DNA of 64,000 nucleotides, taken from contig VYBN01000037.1 of assembly GCA_009844425.1 (NCBI GenBank), forward strand, positions 1-64,000, written 5' to 3'. The notes beneath the pieces are model-generated. The model was not told where the DNA came from. It did not search any database and saw only the letters and a program-made list of their open reading frames with translations. This document shows positions 27,178 to 36,263 of this stretch, piece by piece. The DNA is from Gammaproteobacteria bacterium (lineage in GTDB: Bacteria > Pseudomonadota > Gammaproteobacteria > Steroidobacterales > Foliamicaceae). How positions within the stretch are numbered: the stretch's first letter is position 1; each line of letters begins with the position of its first letter. The position numbers and the translations under genes were made by a program.

Positions 27178-27215
27178 TGGCTGGCTATACGGCCGGACTG
27201 AAGAAAGCCTTCTGA
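27177..27215 (+). pseudogene. HicA toxin remnant (start only)
   Basis: A 12-codon frame (MAGYTAGLKKAF) starts inside the antitoxin stop codon (TGATG overlap), where a HicA/YcfA toxin gene would normally begin, and its sequence resembles the first helix of those toxins. It then hits TGA. The following 100 bp do not restore an obvious double-stranded-RNA-binding fold in another frame. A chance frame cannot be excluded. Confidence 0.4.
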
Positions 27216-27312
27216 TATATCCACATGCGGTGGAGAAGCGTGGGCAATTGAACCATTGTCCACATGATTACGGTTCAAGGTTGCTTTTGGTAGCAACTGT
27301 TTCGAGCGGGCT

Positions 27313-29703
27313 TCAGAATTGGCGCGACAGGGCAAGGAACAGCGTGTTTTCCGGGCGGGCAGCGGCGCGATGACCGGGTTGCAGCGAGCGCCAGAACTCC
27401 GCTCGGATGCGCCACGCGGGAGTCCCACTCACGTTCGGGTGCAAAGTGGTTTCGTAGCCCATCGTCAGGTCGATCTGCCGGCCGCTCGGTTCAACGCCCA
27501 GCCATGCCGTTTCCCGCAGCACCGCGCCCGCGCGCGTCCTGCCGATCGGATAGTCCAGTTCCAGGCCTCCCGACTCGTTCCTGAGCGGTTGTGACGCCAT
27601 GAGCCAGGCGCGCTCGTGTTTTCCTTCCCGCCTGCCGCCCCATTCGAGCCCTGCGCTGTACGCGCTGCTCAACACGCCCCGCGTTTCCCGGAACAGCCCC
27701 CGGCCGGCCTCGCCCGAGGTATGGCCCGCCTGCGCCACGGCGATAAGCCTGAGCCCCTTCGCGATGTCCCGCTCCACCAGGAATCGTGAAAACCAGGTGC
27801 GGCCCGCGAACCGCCCGTAGGCTCCTTCCGCGCCCGCTCCCAGCAGCCGCTCCGACTCGCTGAGCAGACCGAATTCCGCGAAGAGCCTTTGGGCGCCGCC
27901 GCCGAGGTCCAGGTTCAGGAAAGCGCCCTGCGCCCGTCCGGGCGCCGCCAGCCGCTCGCCGCGCGCAACCCCCGGGTTCTGAAGGAACAAACCGCTGCGA
28001 AGCGTTCCCCGATCGCCCAGTCTCAGCAGATCGCGCGCCACGCCGACCCCCGGTGTTCCCAGCGCCACCCAGGCGTTCCGCAATTGCGCCGGCGGGTCCC
28101 AAAACTGTTGCGCGTTCTCCCGGTCGTAGAGCGCGCGGGCAAGGCCTTCGGCGGACGAAACCGTCCAGCCGCCCGACAGCGCGGCCGCCCCCGGCCCGGT
28201 TTCCGAGGTTCGCTCGACAAATCGGGCGAACTGCCGGTCAGCCCGATATGCATCATCCAGAGGCCAATGCGCGTTGAAGCCTTCCATGGGGATGAAGAAC
28301 GGTGCGTTGAGGCTGTCGAATACCGCCAGTTCGCGTCCGGCCAGACCTCTTTGCAAGGCGTCGCCCCAGGACGGACCCGCTGCGATAGTCGTGCGCTGCA
28401 AGACGACGGCCGGCTCGTCCAGGCTGTGGCCGAGCGAGGCGCTCATGGCGCCAATCGGCCGGGTGGCTTTCTCAACGTCCAACAGTCCTTGTCCGTAAAT
28501 GTCCTGATCGGCGTAGATACCGGACTTGTCCGCCGCCGCGAACAGCCGGCTGACCATCTCGGTAGAGCCCAGTTGACCGCGGAATGCCTCTTCCATCAGC
28601 GCGAGCGCGCCCGTCACCTGGGGCGTGGCGAGCGATGTTCCCGCCCAGTTCCCGTAGCTGTCCGTGCTGCCGGCGGCCGGCCCGTATATTCCCGAGCCCG
28701 GCGCGGCAATGCAGTAATCCGCCGCTACTCCGCAGCGATTGGAGTAACTGGTTATATCACCGTTCGAGCCTGTAGCCACGACCGTAATGAAATGGCCTCT
28801 CAACTCCGGGAAGTAGTGGGGGGTGGCGGCGGTCAGGTTGGGCGATGAAGCGTCGGCCAGGTTCCCGTTGGCGTCGCGCCTGCCGTTGGAGTTGCCCGCC
28901 GCCCATACCAGGATGGTCTTTTCCGAATCCGGTGTGCCAGCCTGAATCAGGCTGTCCACCGTGCGCCCGAAGGCGGCCCGGTATTCGGCGGCCGTGTAGT
29001 CGGTCACCACGCCTTCATAGCCGAAACTGTGGTTGATGATCCGCGTGGCGCTGCCGATTCTCCGGTACAGGCCCTGACCCTGCTCGTCCAGGCTGCGGAA
29101 TGATGCCGGGTTGATCAAATCCACGGGACGGTACACGGGCGGGGCAGTCCCCAACTGGATCCCCAGCGCCAGCAACTGCGCGTTGTAGGCAACGCCATGC
29201 ATGCGACCGCCGTTCCTTGCCGCGGCAAGGATGCCGCTCACCGCCGTGCCATGCGAACCGGTGTCGCGAATGGGGCCGAAGGAACAGGCGCCGCCGGGGC
29301 AACTCTGCGAGGCGACCCCCGAACTGGAGTGGAGCTTTCCGCTGAATGCGCTGTGATTGGGATCGACGCCGGTATCGATGATTCCCACTGTCACGCCCTG
29401 GCCGCTGTAGCCGCGGGCATATGCATAGTCCGCTCCGATTTCCGCAAGGCTCCACTGGTTTGCGAACTCCGTCGAGCCGGCGAAGGAGTTGCGTTCGCTT
29501 TCCTGCGCTGGCGTCAATCCCGGCTCGTCGGGAAAACTCAGCGGATCCGGTCCATCGGGATCGGGCGCGACAACGACCAGGGGAGGTGCAGGAGGCGGCG
29601 GAGTCTGGTTCCCGCCGCTGCTCCCGCAGGCAGCAACGGCGATAGCCGATAGCAACAGGCAAACCGTGGAAATTTTGTTCTTCACCATAAGCGCTGAATG
29701 CAT
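27313..29703 (-). CDS. S8 subtilisin-like protease lipoprotein with barrel-like C-terminus
   Basis: This 796-aa protein begins with a lipoprotein signal (LLLSAIAVAAC, lipid Cys at 26) and a Pro-rich linker. The subtilisin domain carries the Asp (GIIDTGVDPN, D110), His (GSHGTAVSG, H151) and Ser (GTSLATPQ, near 357) motifs. About 380 C-terminal residues are rich in alternating strands and end in aromatic F (LFLALSRQF), as in autotransporter barrels, so the protease may be displayed on or released from the outer membrane. An alternative start is Met at 29688. The pairing of a lipobox with a barrel-like tail is unusual. Confidence 0.85.
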   Translation of the reverse strand: MHSALMVKNKISTVCLLLSAIAVAACGSSGGNQTPPPPAPPLVVVAPDPDGPDPLSFPDEPGLTPAQESERNSFAGSTEFANQWSLAEIGADYAYARGYSGQGVTVGIIDTGVDPNHSAFSGKLHSSSGVASQSCPGGACSFGPIRDTGSHGTAVSGILAAARNGGRMHGVAYNAQLLALGIQLGTAPPVYRPVDLINPASFRSLDEQGQGLYRRIGSATRIINHSFGYEGVVTDYTAAEYRAAFGRTVDSLIQAGTPDSEKTILVWAAGNSNGRRDANGNLADASSPNLTAATPHYFPELRGHFITVVATGSNGDITSYSNRCGVAADYCIAAPGSGIYGPAAGSTDSYGNWAGTSLATPQVTGALALMEEAFRGQLGSTEMVSRLFAAADKSGIYADQDIYGQGLLDVEKATRPIGAMSASLGHSLDEPAVVLQRTTIAAGPSWGDALQRGLAGRELAVFDSLNAPFFIPMEGFNAHWPLDDAYRADRQFARFVERTSETGPGAAALSGGWTVSSAEGLARALYDRENAQQFWDPPAQLRNAWVALGTPGVGVARDLLRLGDRGTLRSGLFLQNPGVARGERLAAPGRAQGAFLNLDLGGGAQRLFAEFGLLSESERLLGAGAEGAYGRFAGRTWFSRFLVERDIAKGLRLIAVAQAGHTSGEAGRGLFRETRGVLSSAYSAGLEWGGRREGKHERAWLMASQPLRNESGGLELDYPIGRTRAGAVLRETAWLGVEPSGRQIDLTMGYETTLHPNVSGTPAWRIRAEFWRSLQPGHRAAARPENTLFLALSRQF

Positions 29704-29805
29704 ATACCGTTACACGATCCGATTATCATTGATTGCCGAGTATAGCAATCGGCCGATTGCGCCCCGCTAACGGTCGTCCGGCCCACACTCGGGAGGCTTT
29801 ACCTT

Positions 29806-30894
29806 ATGCAAGCATTCACCTTGAGGCGCCTTACGCCGGGGCTGGGAGCGAGGGCGTCCCGCCCTCGTCGAAGGCGAGACGCCTTCGCTCCCGGAGCGTT
29901 TGCCGCGAAGCGCCTGATGCTGACTATTGGCATTTTCTGTATCGCCAATTTGGCGACGGCCGGCGAGGCGCCCGCGGCCTACAAGAGTGCGTGGGGGCCG
30001 CACGGCGTTCACGTGATCGAGAATCACGTGCTGCCCGCGGAGCCCGGACAGCGCAGCCTGCGCGCAAGGATCGCCTACCCCGACGCCGAGGGCCCGTTTC
30101 CGCTGGTGGTGTATTCGCACGGTTTCAATTGCTACCGCGAGAGCTACGCGGGGCTGACCGATCACTGGGCCTCGCACGGCTACGCGGTGGTGTTGCCGGA
30201 GCATCCCGACTGCCCGACCTCGGAAGGCAAACTGAGCCCCGAAGATGCCCGCAACCTCCTGTATATCCGTATATCCGACGTGGGGCGCGTATTGGATGCG
30301 CTTTTTGCGCCCGGCCAGGACATTCCCGGGCTGACGGGCCGGATCGACTACGGCCGCAAGGCGATTGCCGGACACTCTTTCGGCGGAATGATCGCCCAGG
30401 TCGTATGGGGTCAGCCGCTCAAGGATCTGCACAGTACGGAGAGCGTCAGTTACGCCCTCGGATTCGATGCCGCCATCGTCATGAGCGGCGTCGGCGAGAT
30501 GGAGCAGATGGCCGACGGCTCCTTTGACCGGGTGCCGGGGCCGGTGCTCGTTACGGGCGGCACGCTGGACCTGGGGAACATCGGCGGACCGACGATTTAT
30601 CCCTGGGAGTGGCGGATGTCGGCGTTCGGCCTGACCCCGCCCGGCGGCAAGTACTCCGTGGTGCTGGAGGAAGGCGATCACTACCTCGGAGGGCTGATCT
30701 GCCGGGACGACCGCGGCGGGCCGGACAATCGCGGCGGCGCCCACGATGAGGACGGGCTGGAGATTCTGGCCGGCGTCACGACCGCCTTCCTGGACGCGTG
30801 GCTTAACGGCAATTCAGACGCGAAGCGGTTCTTCGAGGAATTCGAGGCCAACGCCGGCATCACCGCCGGCCGCGCCCGCTTCGCCCGGAAATAG
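29806..30894 (+). CDS. Exported alpha/beta hydrolase with in-frame palindromic insertion
   Basis: This 362-aa hydrolase carries the nucleophile elbow GHSFGG (Ser near residue 193) and an oxyanion region after VVYSHGFNCYRES; chlorophyllase- or acetylhydrolase-like members are the nearest recognised group. A signal peptide starts only at about residue 38 (MLTIGIFCIANLATAGEA). The ribosome site GGGAGG, however, precedes the ATG at 29806, and the intervening residues 12-31 are the translation of a family-2 element (29842-29894). Either the element was inserted between start and signal, or translation starts at 29917. The substrate is unknown. Confidence 0.8.
   Translation: MQAFTLRRLTPGLGARASRPRRRRDAFAPGAFAAKRLMLTIGIFCIANLATAGEAPAAYKSAWGPHGVHVIENHVLPAEPGQRSLRARIAYPDAEGPFPLVVYSHGFNCYRESYAGLTDHWASHGYAVVLPEHPDCPTSEGKLSPEDARNLLYIRISDVGRVLDALFAPGQDIPGLTGRIDYGRKAIAGHSFGGMIAQVVWGQPLKDLHSTESVSYALGFDAAIVMSGVGEMEQMADGSFDRVPGPVLVTGGTLDLGNIGGPTIYPWEWRMSAFGLTPPGGKYSVVLEEGDHYLGGLICRDDRGGPDNRGGAHDEDGLEILAGVTTAFLDAWLNGNSDAKRFFEEFEANAGITAGRARFARK
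29842..29894. repeat. Family-2 element inside coding sequence
   Basis: The copy has an outer stem (GGGAGCGA pairing with TCGCTCCC) and two inner hairpins, GAGGGCG-TCC-CGCCCTC and GAAGGCG-AGA-CGCCTTC. It contributes Arg/Ala/Pro-rich residues ahead of the signal peptide of the hydrolase at 29806. Nearly the same sequence occurs, read in another frame, at 55340-55390. Confidence 0.9.
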
Positions 30895-30905
30895 CTTTAC
30901 TCTCG

Positions 30906-31015
30906 CGCCTGCTATTACCCCACCCCTCGGTGGAGACGCGGCAAGCACATCCCTGTGGCTCGTTTCCGGCATCCTGCCTCCAACGCTCCACCCAGGGGTG
31001 GGGTAATAGCAGGCG
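30906..31015. repeat. Family-1 inverted repeat between convergent genes
   Basis: Arms 30906-30935 and 30986-31015 pair over 30 bp with one mismatch. The 50-nt loop starts ACGCGGCAAG and ends CGGCATCCTGCCTCCAACG, matching the loops at 7607 (reverse) and 37107. It lies between the hydrolase and FAD monooxygenase 3' ends and could serve both transcripts. Confidence 0.93.
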
Positions 31016-31036
31016 AATAGCGTTAGTTTCTGCTGG

Positions 31037-32245
31037 TCAGGATTGGCCGAGGGCGACGCTGTCGCGCCAGGCCTCGATCATGCTGGTGCGAAGCAGGAAG
31101 GCGCGCGCTTTTGCCGGATCGGCGGCGACGCGCATGAACTCCGCCTGGCGCTTGCGCTGCGCGTCGGGATCCAGCGATTCCATGCGCTCCTTGTTCTCTA
31201 TCGTCTGCTTCTGAACGAACTCGCTGGCTATGGTACGGCGCTGGTGGTCATAGACGTCCAGCAGATCCTCGCTTGCGCCTTCGCGCAGCATCGCGACCAG
31301 TTTCTCCGCGAGCACGATCGAATCGTGTATGCCGCCGTTCATTCCCATGCCGCCCAGGGGGTTGTTGATGTGGGCGGCGTCGCCCGCGATCAGCAGGTTG
31401 CCCTGCCGGTAGGTCTCGGCAACGCGCTGGTGCACCCAGTACAACGTGCGGTGCGCCACTTCGTACGGCTCGTCCCGGGGGACTATCGCGTTCAGCCGGT
31501 CCTCCGCATAATCCGGCGCCAGGAACTTTTCGTCCGGCTCGCCGGGCGCGGTGGGGAGAAGCACCCGCCACAGGTCCACGGTCCGCAGCAGCACGCACCA
31601 TTCGTCGGGATCGGCCACGTAGTTCACGTTGCTCAATTGCGGCATGTGGGCGGCGAAGTCGAACGGCGTGCTCAGGACCAGGAATTTCTCCGGGTAGGTG
31701 AATCCTTCGTAGCGCACCGTCATGCTCTTGCGCACGCAACTGTTGGCGCCGTCGGCCCCGATCAGGTAGCGGCCCGTGTACAGCTCCTCCTGTTCGCCGG
31801 TGAAGCACAGCATCCGGACGCCGTCGCCGTCCTGCCTCGCGCCGATCACCTCCCGTCCGAACAGGACCTGGGCGTTGGGGTAGTCCTGGAGCATTTCGCA
31901 GACGACCTGCGTGAGCTTGTATTGCTCGCACTGCAGGCGGTAGGGATGCCCGGTGTCGCCGGACAGCAGTCCCAGGTCGAAAATCGCCGCCTCGCCCGTC
32001 GTCCGGTCGCGGTACTGGTAGTCGCGCGTGATCAGCCCCAAAGGAATCAGACGTCGGGTGAGGTCCAGGTCCTCCAGCAGATCCAGCGTGGGCGGGTGGA
32101 AGGTCGAAGCCCGCAGTTCCAGCGGCAGCGTGCCGCAACCCTCGACCATGATGACGGAGACGCCGGCGCGCGCCAGCGCCAGGGCCGCCGTGCAGCCCAC
32201 CGGGCCGGCGCCGGCAATCAGTACTTCGGCGTGTCGCTCGGGCAT
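31037..32245 (-). CDS. FAD-dependent aromatic hydroxylase (PHBH/UbiH superfamily)
   Basis: This 402-aa class-A flavoprotein monooxygenase has the ADP-binding GAGPVGCTAALALARAG near the N-terminus, the DG motif region (LIGADGANSCVRKS) and the GD motif (LLIAGDAAHINNPLGGMGMNGG). The family hydroxylates phenols and polyketide-like aromatics using NAD(P)H. It is divergent from an operon of MFS transporter, double hydrolase, propeller and SDR, so it probably opens a catabolic route. Its exact substrate is unknown. Confidence 0.9.
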   Translation of the reverse strand: MPERHAEVLIAGAGPVGCTAALALARAGVSVIMVEGCGTLPLELRASTFHPPTLDLLEDLDLTRRLIPLGLITRDYQYRDRTTGEAAIFDLGLLSGDTGHPYRLQCEQYKLTQVVCEMLQDYPNAQVLFGREVIGARQDGDGVRMLCFTGEQEELYTGRYLIGADGANSCVRKSMTVRYEGFTYPEKFLVLSTPFDFAAHMPQLSNVNYVADPDEWCVLLRTVDLWRVLLPTAPGEPDEKFLAPDYAEDRLNAIVPRDEPYEVAHRTLYWVHQRVAETYRQGNLLIAGDAAHINNPLGGMGMNGGIHDSIVLAEKLVAMLREGASEDLLDVYDHQRRTIASEFVQKQTIENKERMESLDPDAQRKRQAEFMRVAADPAKARAFLLRTSMIEAWRDSVALGQS

Positions 32246-32321
32246 GGCGCGCGTATCTTACCCGCTTGCGTTTCCGGCGTTGCGGGCATAATGCCCGGTG
32301 TTTTTCGCCGGGTCCCGGTCT

Positions 32322-33599
32322 ATGTTCATTATTTTTGCACTTGTGCTGCTGGGCGCGATGGGCTTCAGCATCGTGCTGCCTTCCATCATGTTCGTGGCCG
32401 AGGACTTCGGCGGGGGAGAGGCCATGGCCGGCTGGATCGTCGCCAGCTACGCGATCGGCCAGCTCATCGCCACGCCGGTATGGGGCCGGCTCAGCGACCG
32501 TTACGGGCGCAAGCTGATTCTGGCCGCCTGCTCGGCCTGCACCATGATCGCGTTCCTGGGCCTTGCCTTCGCCTACGACGCGCTTACGCTGTTCCTGTCG
32601 CGTCTGGCGGGCGGCCTGGCCGGCGGGCTGTTCTCCGTGAGTCAGGCCTGGGTGGCGGACACCACCACGCCGAGGAACCGCGCCAAGGGCATGGGCATCA
32701 TGGGCGCCGGGATCAGCCTGGGATTCATTCTGGGCCCGTTTGTGGGCGGCTTGCTGGGCGGCGGCAGCGTGGAAACGGCCAGCCTGCTGCAGCCGGGCCT
32801 GCTGGGCGCCGCGCTGGCGGCCGTTCTGCTGATTGTCATTCTCGTGTTCATGCGCGAGAGCCTGCCACCCGAAAAAAGGATGGCGGCTCAGCCGTTCGCC
32901 GCGGAGATGCGCCAGTGGGGCGCCGTAAGCAAGCGCCCGGCCGTTTCGCGCCTGCTGGTCCTCGGCCTCTTGTGGATGACGGCGGCCGGCATGTTCGAGG
33001 TGATGATGCCGCTTTGGGTGGGGGACAAGCTCGATTGGGGGCCGCGCCACGTGGGGGCGCAGTTCCTGTATCTGGGGCTCCTGGTCGCGGTTATCCAGGG
33101 TTTTGTGGCCGGGAGGCTGTCGCAGCGCTTTGGCGAGGTTCCCGTGATCGGCGCGGGCATCGTGTTCTATGCCGCAGGCCTCTTGATCATCGCCAATTTT
33201 GGCATGGTGGCGGCGGGGCCTTTTGCGCCGGACCCTTTGCGCGATGCGGTGGGCGCCTTGTCCATGGGCGACGTGCTGGCGGACCTGGCCGGGCGTCCCT
33301 GGCTGCTGCTTGGACTCGGTTCGCTGGCGGGCGGCAGTTCTCTGCTGGTGCCCAACATCAGCAGCCTGGTATCGAAGTACGCGTCGGTGTCCGAGCGCGG
33401 CACGGTGCTGGGGCTGTTCCAGTCCTCGCAGTGGCTGGGCAGGACGGTGTCGCCGCCCATCGGGGGTGCGTTGTTCCAGGAGCAGGGCGCCAACGCGCCG
33501 CTGTACGGCTCAGTGCTGGTTCTGATCCCCTGCCTTGCGGGACTGCTTGTATGGTTTGGCGGCTCGCGGGCGCAGCCGCATAAGGAGGTCGAAGCATGA
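32322..33599 (+). CDS. MFS transporter (TetA/DHA1-like)
   Basis: This transporter of about 425 aa has 12 predicted spans and the DHA1 loop motif GRLSDRYGRK after helix 2. An earlier GTG (32298) adds eight residues; I prefer the ATG because helix 1 begins right there (MFIIFALVLLGAMGF). It overlaps the next gene by ATGA and is the first gene of a four-gene operon. It probably imports or exports the compound processed by the neighbouring hydrolase and SDR. Confidence 0.88.
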   Translation: MFIIFALVLLGAMGFSIVLPSIMFVAEDFGGGEAMAGWIVASYAIGQLIATPVWGRLSDRYGRKLILAACSACTMIAFLGLAFAYDALTLFLSRLAGGLAGGLFSVSQAWVADTTTPRNRAKGMGIMGAGISLGFILGPFVGGLLGGGSVETASLLQPGLLGAALAAVLLIVILVFMRESLPPEKRMAAQPFAAEMRQWGAVSKRPAVSRLLVLGLLWMTAAGMFEVMMPLWVGDKLDWGPRHVGAQFLYLGLLVAVIQGFVAGRLSQRFGEVPVIGAGIVFYAAGLLIIANFGMVAAGPFAPDPLRDAVGALSMGDVLADLAGRPWLLLGLGSLAGGSSLLVPNISSLVSKYASVSERGTVLGLFQSSQWLGRTVSPPIGGALFQEQGANAPLYGSVLVLIPCLAGLLVWFGGSRAQPHKEVEA

Positions 33600-35305
33600 G
33601 TGATGGCAACGTAACGATTACCCGGCATTTCGTCAGCATCCGCGGCAAGTACGGCGAGCGCCAGGTGCACTATCGGCGCGCGGGCGATGGACCGTCGCTG
33701 GTGCTGCTGCACCAGTCGCCGCAGTCGTCGCTTGAATACGTGCCGCTGATGAAGGAGTGGGGCCGGCATTTCACCGTGATTGCGCCGGACACGCCCGGCT
33801 ACGGAGCATCGGACCCACCCGAGGGAGATGACCTGACCATGGCCGATTTCGCAGACTGCGTGGCGGAATTCATCCGTGCTCTGGGCATCACGAAGACGGG
33901 TCTGTACGGCTTCCATACCGGCGCCGCGATGTCGGCCGAGACGGCGGCCCGGCATCCGGACCTCGTGACAGCGGTGGCGGTCAACGGCTACGGCGCCTTC
34001 AACGAAGAGGAACAGGCGGAACTGCTGGCCAACTACCTGCCGGCCTTCGTTCCGGCCTGGGACGGCTCCCATCTCACCTGGCTGTGGAGCCGCCTGCGCC
34101 AGCAACTGATGTTCTTCCCCTGGTACGACCTGCGCGCCGCCTCCCGGATGTCGTACGACCTGCCGTCGGCCGACCATCTGCAGAACGAGGTCCTGGAGTT
34201 CCTGCGCGCCGGCGACAACTACCGCAAGGCCTACGGCTGCGCGTTCTCGCACGACGGCGCGGAAACCGTGGTGGAACTCAAGGTGCCGGGCCTGATTACC
34301 TGCTGGGTCGGCGACGTTCTGGCGTCCCAGCTCGAACGCATCCCGCCGCCGCCCGACGGCGTCCAGGTGTATTCCAGCCCGACTCCCCAGGCGGCGCGTG
34401 ACAATTGCTTTGAGCTGCTGGCCGCCCATCCCGCTCCGGTCCCGCCGGCCTCGCCGCCGGCGCAGGCGCTTCAAGGACGCCTGTGGAGCGAGATGATTTC
34501 GATTCCCGGCGGTCAGGTCCGCGTTTACCGCAACACCGACGCCGACGGCACGACGGTCGTCGTGCAGCATGACGCGGCCGGTTCCGGCCGCACGGTGCAG
34601 GGAATTGCCGAGTCCCTGATCGGATCGCACCCGGTGCTCGCCGTGGAGCTGCCGGGTCACGCCGATTCGGACAACACCATCGGCGAGGGCGACGTAAGCG
34701 TCGCGGATTACCGCGAGGCACTGGCGCAGGTTCTGGACGCGCTGGGCCTTGAGCAGGTGAACGGTTACGGCGTCTGGGGCGGCGGGTCGGTTCTTCTCGA
34801 CCTGGCCATCGAGAATCCCGGCCGGGTAGGGCGGCTGATCATCACCGGACTGATCGATCACACCCCGGAGGAGCAGGCCGATCTGCTGGCGAATTACACG
34901 CCGGAAATCGTTCCCCAATGGCACGGCGGGCACCTGCTGGAAGCCTGGCACATGATGCGCGACCAGGGCATCTACTTCCCCTGGTACGCGCGCACGGCGG
35001 AGTCGATGCTGAAAGGCGAGCCGTACCTGGATCCGGACATGGTGCACCGCCGCGTGGTCGAGGTGCTGCGGGCGCCGGTGATGTGGCGCAAGGCGTACCA
35101 TGCGCACTTCAGGTATCGCGCCGGACAGCGCCTGGCGGACGCGGAGATCCCGGTGCTGCTGGCCACGGCGGAATGGGACGTCGCCCGCGAGTTGAGCGAA
35201 GGCCTCGCCGGCCGGCACGCGCATTGCGACTCGCTGCTGTTGCCCGACAACCCGGCGCAATGGGGCCAGGCGGTCACGCCGTTCCTGAAAGGAGCCGCAA
35301 TATGA
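33596..35305 (+). CDS. Tandem duplicated alpha/beta-hydrolase-fold protein
   Basis: This 569-aa protein consists of two homologous alpha/beta-hydrolase folds (about 1-285 and 300-569). The halves share a distinctive block: EEQAELLANYLPAFVPAW...FFPWY in the first and EEQADLLANYTPEIVPQW...YFPWY in the second. At the nucleophile elbow, normally GxSxG, the first half reads GFHTG and the second GVWGG, so neither has the usual Ser. The function could be non-hydrolytic (lyase, cofactor-free oxygenase) or binding only. It overlaps both neighbours by 4 bp, so it is tightly co-translated. Confidence 0.82.
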   Translation: MSDGNVTITRHFVSIRGKYGERQVHYRRAGDGPSLVLLHQSPQSSLEYVPLMKEWGRHFTVIAPDTPGYGASDPPEGDDLTMADFADCVAEFIRALGITKTGLYGFHTGAAMSAETAARHPDLVTAVAVNGYGAFNEEEQAELLANYLPAFVPAWDGSHLTWLWSRLRQQLMFFPWYDLRAASRMSYDLPSADHLQNEVLEFLRAGDNYRKAYGCAFSHDGAETVVELKVPGLITCWVGDVLASQLERIPPPPDGVQVYSSPTPQAARDNCFELLAAHPAPVPPASPPAQALQGRLWSEMISIPGGQVRVYRNTDADGTTVVVQHDAAGSGRTVQGIAESLIGSHPVLAVELPGHADSDNTIGEGDVSVADYREALAQVLDALGLEQVNGYGVWGGGSVLLDLAIENPGRVGRLIITGLIDHTPEEQADLLANYTPEIVPQWHGGHLLEAWHMMRDQGIYFPWYARTAESMLKGEPYLDPDMVHRRVVEVLRAPVMWRKAYHAHFRYRAGQRLADAEIPVLLATAEWDVARELSEGLAGRHAHCDSLLLPDNPAQWGQAVTPFLKGAAI

Positions 35306-36231
35306 GCAGAGAATCGACCATTCAGCCCTTCAGCGCCGGCGACGTGTTCGTCGGCGCGACGCTTCTCAATGATCCGGACGACGATCACGCCGGGCCGGGA
35401 CGCATCATCCAGTACGACGCCGGCCTGAATGAAAAGGGCGTGCTCTGGATCGATGACAGCACGCACCTGGTGGGCGGTCTGAAATTCGATCCGGACGGGG
35501 TCCTGTGGGCCTTTGACAGCAATGCCCACCTGGTGATCCGGGTGGGCCCCGACGGGCAGCGATTGCCGCAGATGGAATTCGCCAAACGCTCGTTCTCGAA
35601 CGTGAACTTCGGCCCGGAGGGGCAGATTTACCTGGCCGAGCACATGGTCGGTTCGGAGATCCGCTATCCGCTCAAGACCGTGCTCACGCGGATGCCCGGG
35701 ACCGACAGCCTGGGCGACGGCCACGTGTTCGAATACAACGCGGACGGCCGGCTGGTTGCGGAGCACGCCACCGAAACGACCGGCGGGATGGGCGGTTTCC
35801 TCGGGGTAACGCATTCCACGCTGGCTCCGGACGGCAGGACGCTCGTGTATGTGTCCGAGACCGGCAAGCGGATCATGCGCTTCGACCTCGAGGCTTCCGG
35901 GCAGTTGCCCGACGTGCTGAATCTGCCGGAGGAAGACCGCGCCGCGATGTGTTTCGCGGTGGGATACGCACACGACGGCGCGCTGCTTCACATGCGCGGG
36001 AACGCCGTGGAAGTCCTGAGCGAACAGGGCCAGCGGCTGCGGGAACTGCCCATGCCCGGATTCGGCTGGGCTTCGATGTGCGTGTCGGCGGACGGGGAGC
36101 ATGTGCTCGGCGGCAATTTCTTTACCGGCGAGGTCGTACGGATGAGCCTGGAGTCTGGCGAGATCACGGCGAGCGCAAACGTGGGCGTCGAGCGCTCGCT
36201 GGCCGGAATCGCCGAGTTCGCCGGCGCCTGA
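35302..36231 (+). CDS. SMP-30/gluconolactonase-like beta-propeller
   Basis: This 309-aa protein with repeated beta strands (GGLKFDPDGVLWAFDS, FGPEGQIYLAEH, STLAPDGRTLVYVSET) is typical of six-bladed SMP-30/lactonase propellers. The ATG at 35302 overlaps the previous stop; a longer open frame upstream is a shadow of that gene. In catabolic operons such proteins often open lactones or esters. No signal peptide is seen. Confidence 0.8.
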   Translation: MSRESTIQPFSAGDVFVGATLLNDPDDDHAGPGRIIQYDAGLNEKGVLWIDDSTHLVGGLKFDPDGVLWAFDSNAHLVIRVGPDGQRLPQMEFAKRSFSNVNFGPEGQIYLAEHMVGSEIRYPLKTVLTRMPGTDSLGDGHVFEYNADGRLVAEHATETTGGMGGFLGVTHSTLAPDGRTLVYVSETGKRIMRFDLEASGQLPDVLNLPEEDRAAMCFAVGYAHDGALLHMRGNAVEVLSEQGQRLRELPMPGFGWASMCVSADGEHVLGGNFFTGEVVRMSLESGEITASANVGVERSLAGIAEFAGA

Positions 36232-36263
36232 CCGCAACCGCGCGGCCCGCGCAGGAGTAGGTC

